A stretch of 64,000 nt of DNA from Brachionus plicatilis (lineage: Eukaryota; Rotifera; Eurotatoria; Ploima; Brachionidae), in NCBI GenBank assembly GCA_010279815.1, contig QEOQ01000070.1:459025-523024 (forward strand), read 5' to 3'. A model generated the notes under the pieces. The model made no database searches. It was not told where the DNA came from and saw only the letters and a program-made list of their open reading frames with translations. Of this stretch, positions 11,442 to 21,839 are shown one piece after another. The position numbers and the translations under genes were made by a program. Within the stretch, counting starts at the first letter, position 1; every line of letters starts with the position of its first letter.

Positions 11442-12463
11442 TTTCAAAAATACTTTAGATTTAAAATAAAAATCCCTTTATATATACTGTTTAAATTAAC
11501 TCTTACGGTGAAGTTAAAAAATCACGATTCGTTATTTTTTATATTATATCTTCAAATTAAAAGCATAAATTTTTAATTAAATTTTCGATACGTTAAACAA
11601 ATAGCTTTTTTCAGAATTTTAAATTCTACTTCAAATTCATTTGTAATACATGAATGAAAAAAATAATTAATTACCAAATTCAAATGATCATAGATAGTAA
11701 AGATTTTTTTGAAGTAAAAATAATTTACCAAATTAAGAGAATTTTGTCCCTTTTATCAAGTAAACTGATTTAACCAAGTAACCTATTTGAATTAAATTAA
11801 AAAAAACAAAAAAATAATCATTAAAAAAGAATAATGATCTGTTTATTCTTAGATTATTATCAACCTTTTTTGTGACATTTTGAAGATAAGACAGAAATTA
11901 ATAAATAGTTAATAATAATTATTAATTTTTTGTAAAAGTTGATACAAGCCGATTCCCATTAAAGCATGAGTTAAATTAAATAACGAAAAAATTTAATAAA
12001 ATTTATAGATTTAATTTCTATAGAAAACTCAATTTTACAATTTGAATTTTGGACACTTACTACTGGAACCAAATTAAACAAATTGCCACTCAATTGTTGT
12101 TTATTGGTTTATCTTTTTTATTTTATAATGTTATAAATAAAAAATATTTAAAATTTTTCCTTTTTTATTAAATTGATAAAATATTTTAGTTCAATTTTCA
12201 TTTCTTCTTTTTTAATAATTTAATCTTATTGAATTTTCTTATTTCTATTTTATGATTTAAAATGGCTAATGAATTTTCGACCTAAATACTTTTCTATCTT
12301 ATTTTTCACTTTTTTTGGCATTGTTCATGTTATGAAAAAATTTTGGATCACAATTTAAAAGTGTGCTACTATTATTTAAAATTCAAAGAGGGTTTCTATT
12401 TCTATTTAAATTTTGTTTCTATTTAATAACCAAAAAGACTCAATTAGAACTAAAATACAACAT
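11442..12463. other. Spacer between the inverted arms and promoter side of the protease homologue
   Basis: No gene seen. It contains the 5' flank of the protease homologue, with a TATATA-like stretch near 11478. Positions 12240-12335 are, in reverse complement, about 85% similar by eye to 20285-20400 (shared ACATGAACAATG and TAGAAAAGTATTT), a dispersed repeat of unknown type. Confidence 0.5.
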
Positions 12464-12732
12464 AAGATAAATCTGACTTTAAGAAGCAAAGATTTTTTTT
12501 GATCAGTTATGGCTCTTTAATCGTAATAATTTTTATTTTAGGAATAATTGCGATTATTATAAGTGGAGCCTGTAAAATAATTTTAAAAATTAATATCATA
12601 TTTTAAAACTTTCATAAGTTCCATGCGTGCACACTGTTTGTCACCCGAACGCCACTTGTTTCAATAAACCATTTTTTGCCGATTGCATTTGTAATAACGG
12701 ATATGCAGGAAACGGTAAAGATCATTGCGATG
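12464..12732 (+). pseudogene. 5'-truncated inverted copy of protease-homologue exons 1-2
   Basis: The right arm carries, on the plus strand, the end of exon 1 (through 12571, membrane helix, donor GTAAAA) and all of exon 2 (12619-12732, EGF-like domain, donor GTAAG). The duplication breakpoint at 12464 removes the start codon and first ~17 codons, and no protease exons follow, so this copy should not make the protein. Sequence is effectively identical to the intact copy. Confidence 0.85.
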
Positions 12733-13510
12733 GTAAGAAAGTTTTAAAATTGTAATATTCAATGAATATTTTTGTTGTCTTATTTAAATTGGACCCTAAT
12801 TAAATTTAATTTTTGAAAACTATTATAGACATATTTTATCTTTCTTCGTGAAAAAAATTTTTATTTTCTAAATTTTAAATTTAAAAATTAAATTGAACAT
12901 TTTGATTAAAAAATTTTTAAAAGTTTTAATCAAAAGGTAATTGTAAATACAAGTTAATCTTTAATAATTTTAAGGTAGATATAATGAAAAAATTAATTTA
13001 CGTAAATTAACATTATTAAATTGATTGTAAATTTTTTTTTTCATTAAGTAAATCAAATCAATAATCTTTAAATTTTATTGGTATTTTATCAATTTAATTT
13101 TTGTCCTTGAAAAAAATGTATTTGCTTAAGTGATCACAACTTGGCAAATACGTAATTTTACATAAAATTATTGAAGCCTATTAAGGCAAAACGAAAATAA
13201 TTTTACATATAGAAATTTTCATATTTTTAGATTTTTTGTGCAAAATTTCAGAAAATAAAAAAAAAACTCTTCCAAATTGTTCAGCTAAAAAAATCAAAAA
13301 TTAAAATTTTATGGAATATTGCACAAAAAATCTAAAAATTTGAAAATAAAAAAAATGTAAAATTTTCTCCATTTTGCCCCCATTAAAGCAAAATTAATCC
13401 AAATAACTAATAATTTTTATTTTATTTATTCATCACCTTTCTTTCATGTAGCTTTTATTTCAGCAAAATTGAAATTCCAGTTTTTTGATTTTTTTCTATT
13501 GAAATTTATA
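12464..13510 (-). repeat. Right arm of the 1,047-bp inverted duplication
   Basis: Mirror of 10346-11392. Its outer end (13510) falls inside the 3' end of a LINE ORF1 (13496-14137), so the rearrangement or assembly join cut that element. Confidence 0.9.
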
Positions 13511-14137
13511 GTTTTCACTTTTTTTTGTTAAACGCTTAATATTAACAAGATGGTAACGCTCAGACATTTCTGTTTTGAAGCCATCGTCGTTAGCATCGAT
13601 CGTGGTGTGCACTCCTCGAATTGCGATAAAAGTTGATTTTTCTTTCGGTTCTACTTTGCTTATTCCTCCTGAGAAGGCTTTATCTGGCCATACATAGTAA
13701 TTGAGGTGTTTAATTGTGTTTTTGTCTGATATGATTAAATAGAGTTGTTTGTTTTTGTTGTTGACAAAAGCGTTTTTGATTTCCGCTTTAGGAAAGTTAA
13801 TGTTTTTGTCTATTTCTTTTTTTAATTTTTGCGGATTACAATAGCTTGTTAAATTTCTACTTTCGTATCTAAATACTTTTTCGTCAATTATTTCGGGATC
13901 GTTTTCATCTGTGAGTGAGTGAACACTGGTGTCCATCTCAAATGAATTTGAAGATTGAAAAGACTCGTTTGGATTTTGAGATAAGTTGCGTTTTTGGTTT
14001 GTTACTTCCTTTTTCCTCTTTCTTTGATGTTCGATGACTTGGTTTGTTACTTTTTATTTTATTGCTTCTGTTTTTGTTTTGCTTGAGTGGTTGTTTAGCT
14101 TGCTTATATGTTGATCTTTCTTGCTTCTACCACCCAT
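13496..14137 (-). pseudogene. Non-LTR retrotransposon ORF1-like fragment
   Basis: From ATG 14137 (MGGRSKKDQ) the minus strand gives 214 codons with one in-frame TAA at codon 28. The N-terminus is basic, Gln/Asn/Ser-rich and disordered. The C-terminal part resembles the RRM-like nucleic-acid-binding region of LINE ORF1 proteins: LKKEIDKNINFPKAEIKNAF, then FIAIRGVHTTID and LVNIKRL. The frame ends four codons after entering the inverted-repeat arm at 13510, so the 3' part of ORF1 and the whole of ORF2 are missing. Lack of the 3' half, rather than the usual 5' truncation, points to a later rearrangement. Assignment to ORF1 rests on overall character, not a diagnostic motif. Confidence 0.55.
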
Positions 14138-14558
14138 TGGTCACAAAAGCAAATAAGTTTGGCTGAGAAAGAAGGGAGCGTTTTCGATAATTTATGTTAA
14201 TATTAAGTTAATTCAAAATTAAAGTTTTTCACTCAAAATTTATTTTCTTCAGATTGAATTACAAAAGCTTTTAGCAGTGCCACTGAAGTATAGTCAGAAA
14301 GCTGCTGTCCAAAAGCAAAATCAAAAGCATGTCTCAAATAAAATAAATTTTATTTAGAACTAATTAATTTCGAAAATAAAATTTTTTTAAACATAAAAGT
14401 AACGGCTAGGACGGCCTTATTTTGGAAATTTTTTTATTTTTACCCCATGTTATCTACTTGACTTGTTTTTAAAAAAAAGTTATTGCACGGAATTTGTTCA
14501 ACATATTAAAATTAATTTAAAAAAATAAGAATTTTTTTCTACATTCTTTTATTAAAAA
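14138..14558. other. Intergenic sequence beside the LINE fragment
   Basis: The first ~50 bases are probably the 5' end of the LINE transcript (minus strand, starting near CGCTCCCTTCTTTCTCAGCC at 14160-14180). The remainder is A/T-rich with no gene seen. Confidence 0.4.
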
Positions 14559-15917
14559 TTAATCTAAAGTTCTTTCACAAATAAAGCCTAGTAGATAATT
14601 TTTAATTTCGTTTTCATTATAACAATCATCTGAAGGGTCCCACTCTAAATATTTATCTCTATTCATGAAACCAAAAAAAACAGAATTCCAATCAAGGTTT
14701 AAATTACTAAAATCTTGGAAACTATTTCGATTATCCCAATCGATTTTATTGAGCCAAAATCTGTCAGTTTCCGTAATATTTTTAATAAAAAAATTGAGCT
14801 CACTCTGAGATTTTATTTCAGCCAGTATTCTGCCATCGACATTTTCGCAAAAATCTTCTGCATTATCATTTTCTTATTATCTGTTGAGATAAAATAACAT
14901 TTGGTGTCAAAATACACTTCGTTCAATTCACACCTTTTACATTTATTATTAACAAATCCGCCATTTAAATCAGCTTCACATTGGCAACTAGTTAACTGAG
15001 TTAAAATTTGACATTCGCAATCATGGCTACACAATTGACCATATGATTTAGCTGGCACGCAAACTGTTCCATCCCAATAGAATTCATTATTTTTCTTGTC
15101 TTTGGCAATCGTAAAAAAACCCACTCATGTTCTGAAAGCAGTTGTTACCATTAAGACGGCAAATTAAATTCTCGTTTGGATTGCAGTGATTGTTTTCACT
15201 ACAGTCCAAACCATCATAGGTTAACTTGCATTTTTGATCATTTGATGACCATGAATAACTTGAATTGCTGCAAGAGCACCTATTATTATGACAAGATAGT
15301 CCTTTAGATTGTGCACATTCATGATCCTTGTCGCAATGAGCTCCATTTAGATATTGACTAATGCACTGCAAAGTAGTATTTTCATGAAATTCACCATTAT
15401 TGCATGAGCATTGTTCATTTGCATCACATGACATTGGCTTCTGATACATTGCTGGCAAAGAAGCAAAGCAATGCTCAAACTCACTAACTTTAAGTTCACA
15501 TTTTCGGTCATTAGTGTTGAAATATTTGTCAGAAGAACATTCGTATTTAAGATTCAGAGGATCACAATAAGTTTCTTCGGAGTCTAAGTACTCATTTAAA
15601 TAGACAGTGGTACATGCTTCATTATAAAGTAATTTTGGTAAACACTTAGATCCGTTCCAATACAGTCTTAAATTTAAGTTGATTTAGAGCTGGTCAAAAG
15701 TCAAAAATTAACTTAAAAATCTCAAAGTTAAATTCGAAGTTGACTTGAGAAATTTTTTTTATTAAAATTTTTAAGCAAACCTTTTATATTTAGGTATTTT
15801 TCCAAACTATTTTTAACAACTTACTGTTACTAGTGAGCCAAACGTCTTATATAAATATATGAAGTGTTTTACTCTTTAATTTTATGATTTTATAGAAAAA
15901 AAAATTCTTTACATTTT

Positions 15918-16151
15918 GGCAAAGTAAAATTTTTGATCAAATTTCATTTTTCAAATTTGATCAGAATATTTCTAAATGCGTAATTAAATTTCATCGAAGA
16001 TTTTAATTTTTTTATAACATTTCAAAGCTTTATTTTGAAATTTTTGAAAAAGGATTGTAATTTAAAAAAATGCACTGAAATTTTATTTGCGCATTTAAAA
16101 TTTTTTGATCAAATTTGAAAAATGAAATTTGATCAAAAATTTTACTTTGCC
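15918..16151. mobile_element. 234-bp MITE with 8-bp TSD, GGCAAAG ends
   Basis: Terminal inverted repeats GGCAAAGTAAAATTTTTGAT and complement, flanked by the 8-bp direct repeat TACATTTT (15910-15917 and 16152-16159). It sits in the intron of the EB/lectin gene. A second, older copy is at about 53030-53257. The GGCAAA ends and 8-bp duplication resemble the element at 10478-10680. An 8-bp duplication suggests a hAT- or P-like origin (inference). Confidence 0.8.
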
Positions 16152-16639
16152 TACATTTTTTTAATCAATTTTTAAAATAATTTTTTATGATTCTAAATTG
16201 AAAAAAATTTAATTTTAATTGATAAAATATTATTCATTTAAAAATCACAATTGTTAATCAATTAAAAATAAACAATTAAAAATCACAATTGTTTCCATCA
16301 CACAAAGCCATTTCCGAATCTACACGCTGATTTTCTTCAGAACAAGATTGCCCAAATGTTTTTTTAGAGGAACATGATATTCCATTCCAGAAGAATAATG
16401 AATAATCACTGCACAAACATTTTGAACTTGAACAAATTGTCAATTCAGTCAAAGCTTTGCACTCGTAATTAGCTGAGCATGCTGAGTTATAGACTTTGGC
16501 TGGCACACAACTAGTTCCATTTCAGTATTCTTCAGTTGTAGCGATTCTTTTGCAATCACACATTCCAGCTATGGATGGAATTGGACAACTACAGTTGTCA
16601 ACCTAGCAGATTAGATTTTCATCAATATTACAGTCTGTA

Positions 16640-17844
16640 TACAGAAAAAAAAACTGAAAAAAAAAAAGCGTCTTGGAGACGGACATTAAGTCGGATAAAA
16701 AGTCACTTCTATTGGTTTTTTTAAGTCACTTTTTAAGACGTTATTTAAAAAAGTCGGTTTATAAGTCACTTTTTAAGAAGCTTTTATGGATGGATTTTGA
16801 GGGACTCTTTTTTCTTAGATAATATTTTAATTAAATCAAGGATTTCATTTTCAATATTGATTTTAATATTTAAAAGCTAATTTTTTTTACAATTTATTTG
16901 AAATATTAAAATTGTTTTTAAAAATAGTTTTAAGAATTAAAAGAAGAGAGTAGGCCGCTACAAAAGCTACCTGGAATGGCAAAAAATCATATGATAGTGA
17001 TCCTGACATAGATTGCCGTTCCAGATAGCTATTGTAGCGGCCTTCTAAATAAAACCCAAAAAAGCGCCGTTTAAAGAAAAAAATTTTAAAAAAAAGTTTT
17101 TTCTGATGCAACTTTGAAAGTTGCACAATGTCGCAATCACGATACTTATTTTTAATTTTTAGAAAAAAAGTTATTCAATTTTTTATGTTCTTTTAACCAT
17201 TTCTACTGTATTTCACGTAACCTTAAATAGATATATTTGCCAAATTTACGATTTGTTTCGTTTTTAAAATGTTTTAAATAAAAAACAAACATTAAATTAT
17301 ATAGTTTAAATCATGTTAAAACTATTTAGAGGTGAATAAAAATTTAAAAACATGTTAAAAACTAATATTAATAACAATAATTTCGAACGATTTGAAAAGA
17401 ACAATTTTTCGTAATCTAAAAAGAAAGTGTTTTGTAAAAAACACAATTGTGTGTTTAAACTGTTTAAGATTAATAAAAGGAGAAACGATCCAAGCTAATT
17501 GCGGCTCGTCAAAATAAAAAACATTCATTAAGGACAATATGAATTTTAGAAAAATAATGTTGAACTCTTGAATTCAAACGAAATTTTAATAATTTAAAAT
17601 TGCAAAACATCTGTTATAGTTATGAAAATAAAAATTTTCCGTTAAAATTACAGGAGAGTTTTATTTTCTTCTTATTAGTTATTAAAAGGAGGAGCTTATT
17701 GTATATTTAACTTTTATAAATAAAGTCTCTTTTTTCTTTTGTTTAATTAAGTCGCTTTTCACTCGAAAAAATTTTATATGTCGCTTTTTTTTTTTTTAAA
17801 AGTCACTTTTTTTATTGCTAAGACGCTTATTTTTTTTCAGTGTA
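16640..17844. mobile_element. Non-autonomous TA-inserted element (Tc1/mariner-like) inside the EB/lectin gene
   Basis: About 1.2 kb with imperfect terminal repeats (TGAAAAAAAA-AAGCGTCTT at the left, complement at the right). The host reads gtctgTA before it and TA-TTGGATGAA after it, a TA duplication. Removing 16640-17844 together with the neighbouring insertion restores the EB reading frame exactly (TCC AAT ACA GAC TGT). No transposase is seen. Subterminal AAGTGACTTTT / AAAAGTCACTT motifs recur inside both ends. Confidence 0.75.
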
Positions 17845-17853
17845 TTGGATGAA

Positions 17854-18205
17854 GGGGTTGTGAAGTTGGTTTCAATCCGATCATTTCAATTCAGAAAAAT
17901 TTGAATAACTTTTTTACTAAAAGAGATAATTTAGTTCTATAAAATGCTCAATTATAAGCAAATTTGCTTAATTCAGTAAAATAAGTCTGCAAAATACTCT
18001 GCAATTTTATGCATTTTGCACGCCATTTAAAAGTATTCAAATTAATTGTGCACTTTGCAGAGTTTTTGCAGACATACATTTTCGGTTTAAGCAAAGTTGC
18101 TTAAACATTAAGCATTTTACAGAACTAAATTATTCCTTAAAGTAAAAAAGTTATTCAAATTTTTCTGAATTGAAACGATCGAATTGAAATGAACTTCACA
18201 GCCCC
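17854..18205. mobile_element. Fold-back MITE with 9-bp TSD (MULE-like) inside the EB/lectin gene
   Basis: 352 bp, ends GGGGTTGTGAAGTT and AACTTCACAGCCCC, flanked by the 9-bp duplication TTGGATGAA (17845-17853 and 18206-18214). The core contains GTCTGCAAAATACTCTGCAA and its inverted partner. It interrupts the EB/lectin coding sequence, and its left duplication directly abuts the TA duplication of the neighbouring element. Confidence 0.85.
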
Positions 18206-18552
18206 TTGGATGAACAAGTTAATTGTGAATAGGTAAGTAGACATTTTATAGAATTCGATGACGAGGTGTGGGTTACTCCATCACATGAGCACTGATTTGC
18301 TTGACAAGAGAGGCCAACGTCTGTTCTACATTCATTTGTTGAATTGCATTTTGAATTAGCTAGTTGTTGGTTTGTGCAAGAGGATGATGTGGGCTCATAA
18401 AAGTAGTATTTTGGACATAGACATCCAAATCTTATAGAGCAGAACATAGGACTTAAGCACATCTCATCGTATGAACAAATTTCCAATTCATTTTTTCTAG
18501 GAATACATTTTGATTCTGATAATTTAAAGTATTCATCATTTTCACAAGAACC

Positions 18553-18986
18553 TTATGTTTTAAAGTTTTACTTCAGTTTTTGAACATAGTTATTTAAAAT
18601 CACAATTATTTTTTAAATAAATAAAAATATTTAAATTTTTAAAATTAAAATGTAAATAGTTTTACATTTTCATATTTTTAGATTTTTTGTGTATTATTAC
18701 AGAAATAAAAAAAAAAACGCTTCCAATTTATTTATTTATCAAAATGAAAAATAAAAATTCTGTGAAATATTGCACAAAAAATATAAAAATTTGAAAAAAG
18801 TAAAATGTAAAATTACTTACATTTTGCTCTTAGACCGCTGTTTCTGTTAATTTATTAAGAATAAATTTATTTAATTTCTTAACTTAAAATAAAAACTTTT
18901 CTTTCAAATACATGAATAGGTAGAATTTATTAATTTTGTAATTGAATTGAACTCAAAACAAACCATTTGGTTGCTTGTTAATTGAG
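18553..18986. other. Non-coding, with a GGCAAAATG-type MITE at 18625-18835
   Basis: Contains a diverged copy of the 10478-10680 repeat (ATGTAAAATTACTTACATTTTGC at its right end). Nothing else recognised. Confidence 0.45.
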
Positions 18987-19150
18987 ATGGCAATTGAGGC
19001 TGCACATATACAAAATTGCACCAACAAAAACAATCCATTTTGGAAAGGAAACTTGGCCATTATAAATTTCTGTCAATTTTTTTTCGGCTTTAGTCTGAGT
19101 TATTTTATATTTGGGTATGTAAAATTTAGTAATTTTAAAAATTTTTAGAA
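18987..19150 (+). CDS. Short ORF or first exon with one membrane helix
   Basis: ATG 18987 opens a frame of about 54 codons (MAIEAAHIQNCTNKNNPFW, then a hydrophobic helix NLAIINFCQFFFGFSLSYF). A GGTATGT donor-like site at 19114-19120 suggests it could be a first exon, but no partner exon was recognised. Base composition is less A/T-rich than its surroundings. Unknown function; may be spurious. Confidence 0.25.
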
Positions 19151-19814
19151 AATAAAAAAATTTTGCTCTTCTTTTATACTGGAAGACTTATTGACAGATT
19201 TAGTTTTAATAAAAATTAATTTCCTAAGTCAATTGAAAGGTTTATTGAAATTGTTCAAATATTGTTGTTTATTTAGTTATAAGTTTAAATTTTATTTTGT
19301 TTTTATATTTTTAAATTTAAATTTTACTCTCACGTTGTCTGATTATTATTCAATAAATTAATAGTATCATAATGACTTGGTGATTTTTTATTTAAAATTC
19401 ATTTAAATATTTCAATTGATTTAAAATGACAAAGAGAGTCTAATTTTAAAGTAAATTTTTTGTAGTTATTCCTCGAAATTTTAAAAATTTTAATAAAATA
19501 AAACAAGCGAAACGCAATCTAATTTGAAAGCCTGTGAAAAATCAAAAAAAAAAACTGACCATTAAAAAGATAAAATTTGAATCAAAAGAGCAGAATTGAT
19601 GTCATAGTAAAATTTGATAATACGTAAATTTTAAAAGTTACGGATACTTACGAAAAAAAAAAATAAAAAAATATTTTTCAAATTTTCAATTTTTACTAGT
19701 GAAATTTGTAAATTTACGTTTGATTCAGTAAATATTTTTAATTACTATTATCTTTAGTATAAAATTAAAACTAAGTCAGTAAAATTTGAAAAATAAATTA
19801 AAAAAAAATTAAAA
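19151..19814. other. A/T-rich intergenic sequence
   Basis: Nothing recognisable beyond A/T tracts. Confidence 0.5.
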
Positions 19815-20136
19815 ATGAATTTGAAGAAAATTAAAACAATATTTATGGTCATTTTGTTTTCGATGGTAACTGATGTTGATGTGGATCAAGCGGCAATTGA
19901 GGTCGAAAATAATAAAGTATATTTACTTGATACCATTGACACCACGGAGAGATAGAATGGAGGGGATGCGTGGACGCTTAATTCTTCATGAGAGAATTGA
20001 AGCTAGAAGAAGATTACATTTATTTAAAAAACCCATAAAGAAAAGAACGACTAACTCTTCTCTTCTAACTCGAGTTAGAACTTCTGTTTCATTGTTGGTC
20101 ACAATGGTAGATGTTTACAGAACAGATTTTAATTAA
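19815..20136 (+). pseudogene. Candidate small secreted basic protein with a frame break
   Basis: ATG 19815 begins a signal-peptide-like sequence (MNLKKIKTIFMVILFSMVTD) and runs 46 codons to TAG at 19955. The +1 frame is open from about 19951 to TAA at 20136 and encodes a strongly basic 61-residue tail (RMEGMRGRLILHERIEARRR .. KKPIKKRTTN). Composition suggests both halves are one gene broken by a 1-2 nt shift; no intron of suitable phase is obvious. Not recognised. Whether the break is real or an assembly error cannot be decided here. Confidence 0.35.
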
Positions 20137-20523
20137 GTTAAAAAGATTTATTGTCCTCAAATCTTTAATATTCTTTTTATTACCATTCAAATTTTATCAG
20201 ACTCAATCAAATCAAGTTTTTAGACTTATTTATTTTCAATACCCCAATATTGAGTAAAATTAATCAAAATTAAATTTTTTTACCTCATAACATGAACAAT
20301 GGCAAAAATAAGTGAAAAAATAAAATAGAAAAGTATTTGAGTTGAAAATTCTTAAGCCATTTTTAAAACCATAAAAATAAATTCAATAGGCTTAAATTAT
20401 TAAAAAAAGAGAGAAATGAAAATAAGGCTTAATTATTTTATAAATAAAAAAAAAAGGTAAAATAATTAATTTTTTTTATTTATAATAATAAATTATATAA
20501 TAGATAAACAAATAAACAAAAAT
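20137..20523. other. Intergenic, dispersed repeat at about 20285-20400
   Basis: Positions 20285-20400 resemble the reverse complement of 12240-12335. The last ~60 bases are the 3' flank of the gene at 20524-20853, including an AATAAA on the minus strand near 20473. Confidence 0.45.
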
Positions 20524-20853
20524 TTAACCCTGGACTAAAGCAGTCAATTGACCAATAGCTTGAACAACTAATGGCAAGGCATCAGTGGCATGGTTTTGCA
20601 AATCAGCGACCAATTGTTGAAAGACGACTGTAGCTTGTTGCCAGATTTGTTGACCAGCGAACAACAATTGAGTAGCAATTTGTTTAATTTGGTTCCAGTA
20701 GTCAGTTCCCAAAGCTTGGATAGTGTCAATGACTTGACCTAAGCCCAATGAGTTCAAGGCAAAGTCGACCAAATCTTTTGGTTCAGCTTGTTGCTTCACT
20801 GGTACTGAAAAGGCAATTGCCAGGCAAGCTATTAATACTATTAATGATTTCAT
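20524..20853 (-). CDS. Small secreted amphipathic helical protein, unknown family
   Basis: Intact single-exon ORF of 109 residues. A clear signal peptide (MKSLIVLIACLAIAFS) would be cut before VPVKQQ. The mature ~93 residues have no Cys and are rich in Gln, Ala, Leu and Val with a heptad-like amphipathic pattern (WNQIKQIATQLLFAGQQIWQ). That is the kind of composition seen in small lipid-binding or surface-active secreted proteins, but no family is recognised. GC content is well above its surroundings and codon use is even, suggesting good expression. A TATA box lies 41-48 bases before the ATG and an AATAAA follows the stop. It is convergent with the candidate gene at 19815-20136. Confidence 0.75.
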   Translation of the reverse strand: MKSLIVLIACLAIAFSVPVKQQAEPKDLVDFALNSLGLGQVIDTIQALGTDYWNQIKQIATQLLFAGQQIWQQATVVFQQLVADLQNHATDALPLVVQAIGQLTALVQG

Positions 20854-20893
20854 TTTTAGTTTTTTTCGTATTTTAAATTTTTATTTTTTATTT

Positions 20894-20901
20894 TATTTAT
20901 A
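20894..20901 (-). promoter_or_regulatory. TATA box of the small secreted-protein gene
   Basis: TATAAATA on the minus strand, 41-48 bases upstream of the ATG at 20853, implying a very short 5' UTR. Confidence 0.5.
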
Positions 20902-21610
20902 TCTATAATTTTTTTTGGGAATTCTCAATATGCTTATCGTTTTTATTTTTAAATGTCGCCTCCAGTTACCCACGATTCTTTATTTTTTTTATTATCTTAG
21001 AATTTCATTTTTTACTTCGATTTGGATTTTTATTGAAAATTATTCATTTTAATTTTTTAGTTCTTTAATTACTTAATGAACTCATTATTTTTAATATATA
21101 TTTTTTTTTGAAATTGTTTTTTTTTTTCTTATTTTTTTATGTTTTTGTTATATTTTTTTTAAACATTAAATCTTTTTAAATAACAAAAGTAAAAAAATTC
21201 TATTTGATTTGAATACTCTTTTATTTTAAATATTAATCAAATATCATATTACTCTTACTTTAGTCTTTCACCCTTAAATTAATAATGATAATTGATTGTT
21301 TTTATTTATCTAATGCAAATTGTTTTAATTTAAATTGTTTTAAAAAAGTTAGCTTTCATGAGTACCCAACTTTCTCAATTTTTGATCAAATTCGAAGTTT
21401 AATTCACCAAAATAAAGCTAATCTCCTAAATTTTTTAAATCTTTTAACAGACTGAAAAAAAATTTAGTTTAAACAAAGTTATGGTGATCTTAAAGTTATG
21501 GGTTCTTTCAAAAATTAAACTTTTTAAAGGACCTAGCTCATTCAATTTATGTCCATATTGAATGAAAGTGGTACCAAATTGAAGCTTACATCTAACTGAG
21601 TGGCTCCATA
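20902..21610. other. T-rich intergenic sequence
   Basis: Long T tracts; no gene or element recognised. Confidence 0.5.
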
Positions 21611-21839
21611 ACAAAATAGCATACACACATAAATTACCTTACTAAATAGCATAAATTATAACTCTATTACAAAATAGCAATCACGCATTACGAAATAGCT
21701 ATACACTTTTACGAAATAGCAACACTTTTTAAAATTAACATAACATGTCAAAATAGCACACGTATGCTAATATGTAATAAAAATCTTTCAAAATAGCTTA
21801 AAAAACAGCACACGTGTGATAATTTGACAATTATTATTA

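Larger units (their letters stand above)
14559..18552 (-). pseudogene. EB-module / C-type lectin secreted-protein gene, disrupted
   Basis: Reading on the minus strand: exon material 18552-18215 and 16639-16270, intron 16269-15667, then 15666-14559. Most of it is Cys-rich EB-type repeats (CxxNNRCSCS, YWDGTVCVPAKSY, LTSCQC). The C-terminus is a C-type lectin domain (NAEDFCENVDGRILAEI .. RFWLNKIDW .. LEWDPSDDCYNE .. LLGFICER, stop at 14559). Such proteins are usually secreted or surface recognition molecules. Lesions: two transposons inserted between 16640 and 18205; in-frame TAG near 16604 and TGA near 16523 (where sister repeats have Trp: FFWNG, FYWDG); a frameshift in a T-run near 15113; a 1-nt deletion in an A-run near 14865 just inside the lectin domain. 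The two homopolymer shifts could be assembly errors, but the insertions and nonsense codons are not. No first exon or signal peptide was found. Confidence 0.75.

Noticed and set aside
14715..14897. Plus-strand ORF of 60 codons
   Set aside because: Antisense shadow of the C-type lectin domain, which has clear family motifs on the minus strand.
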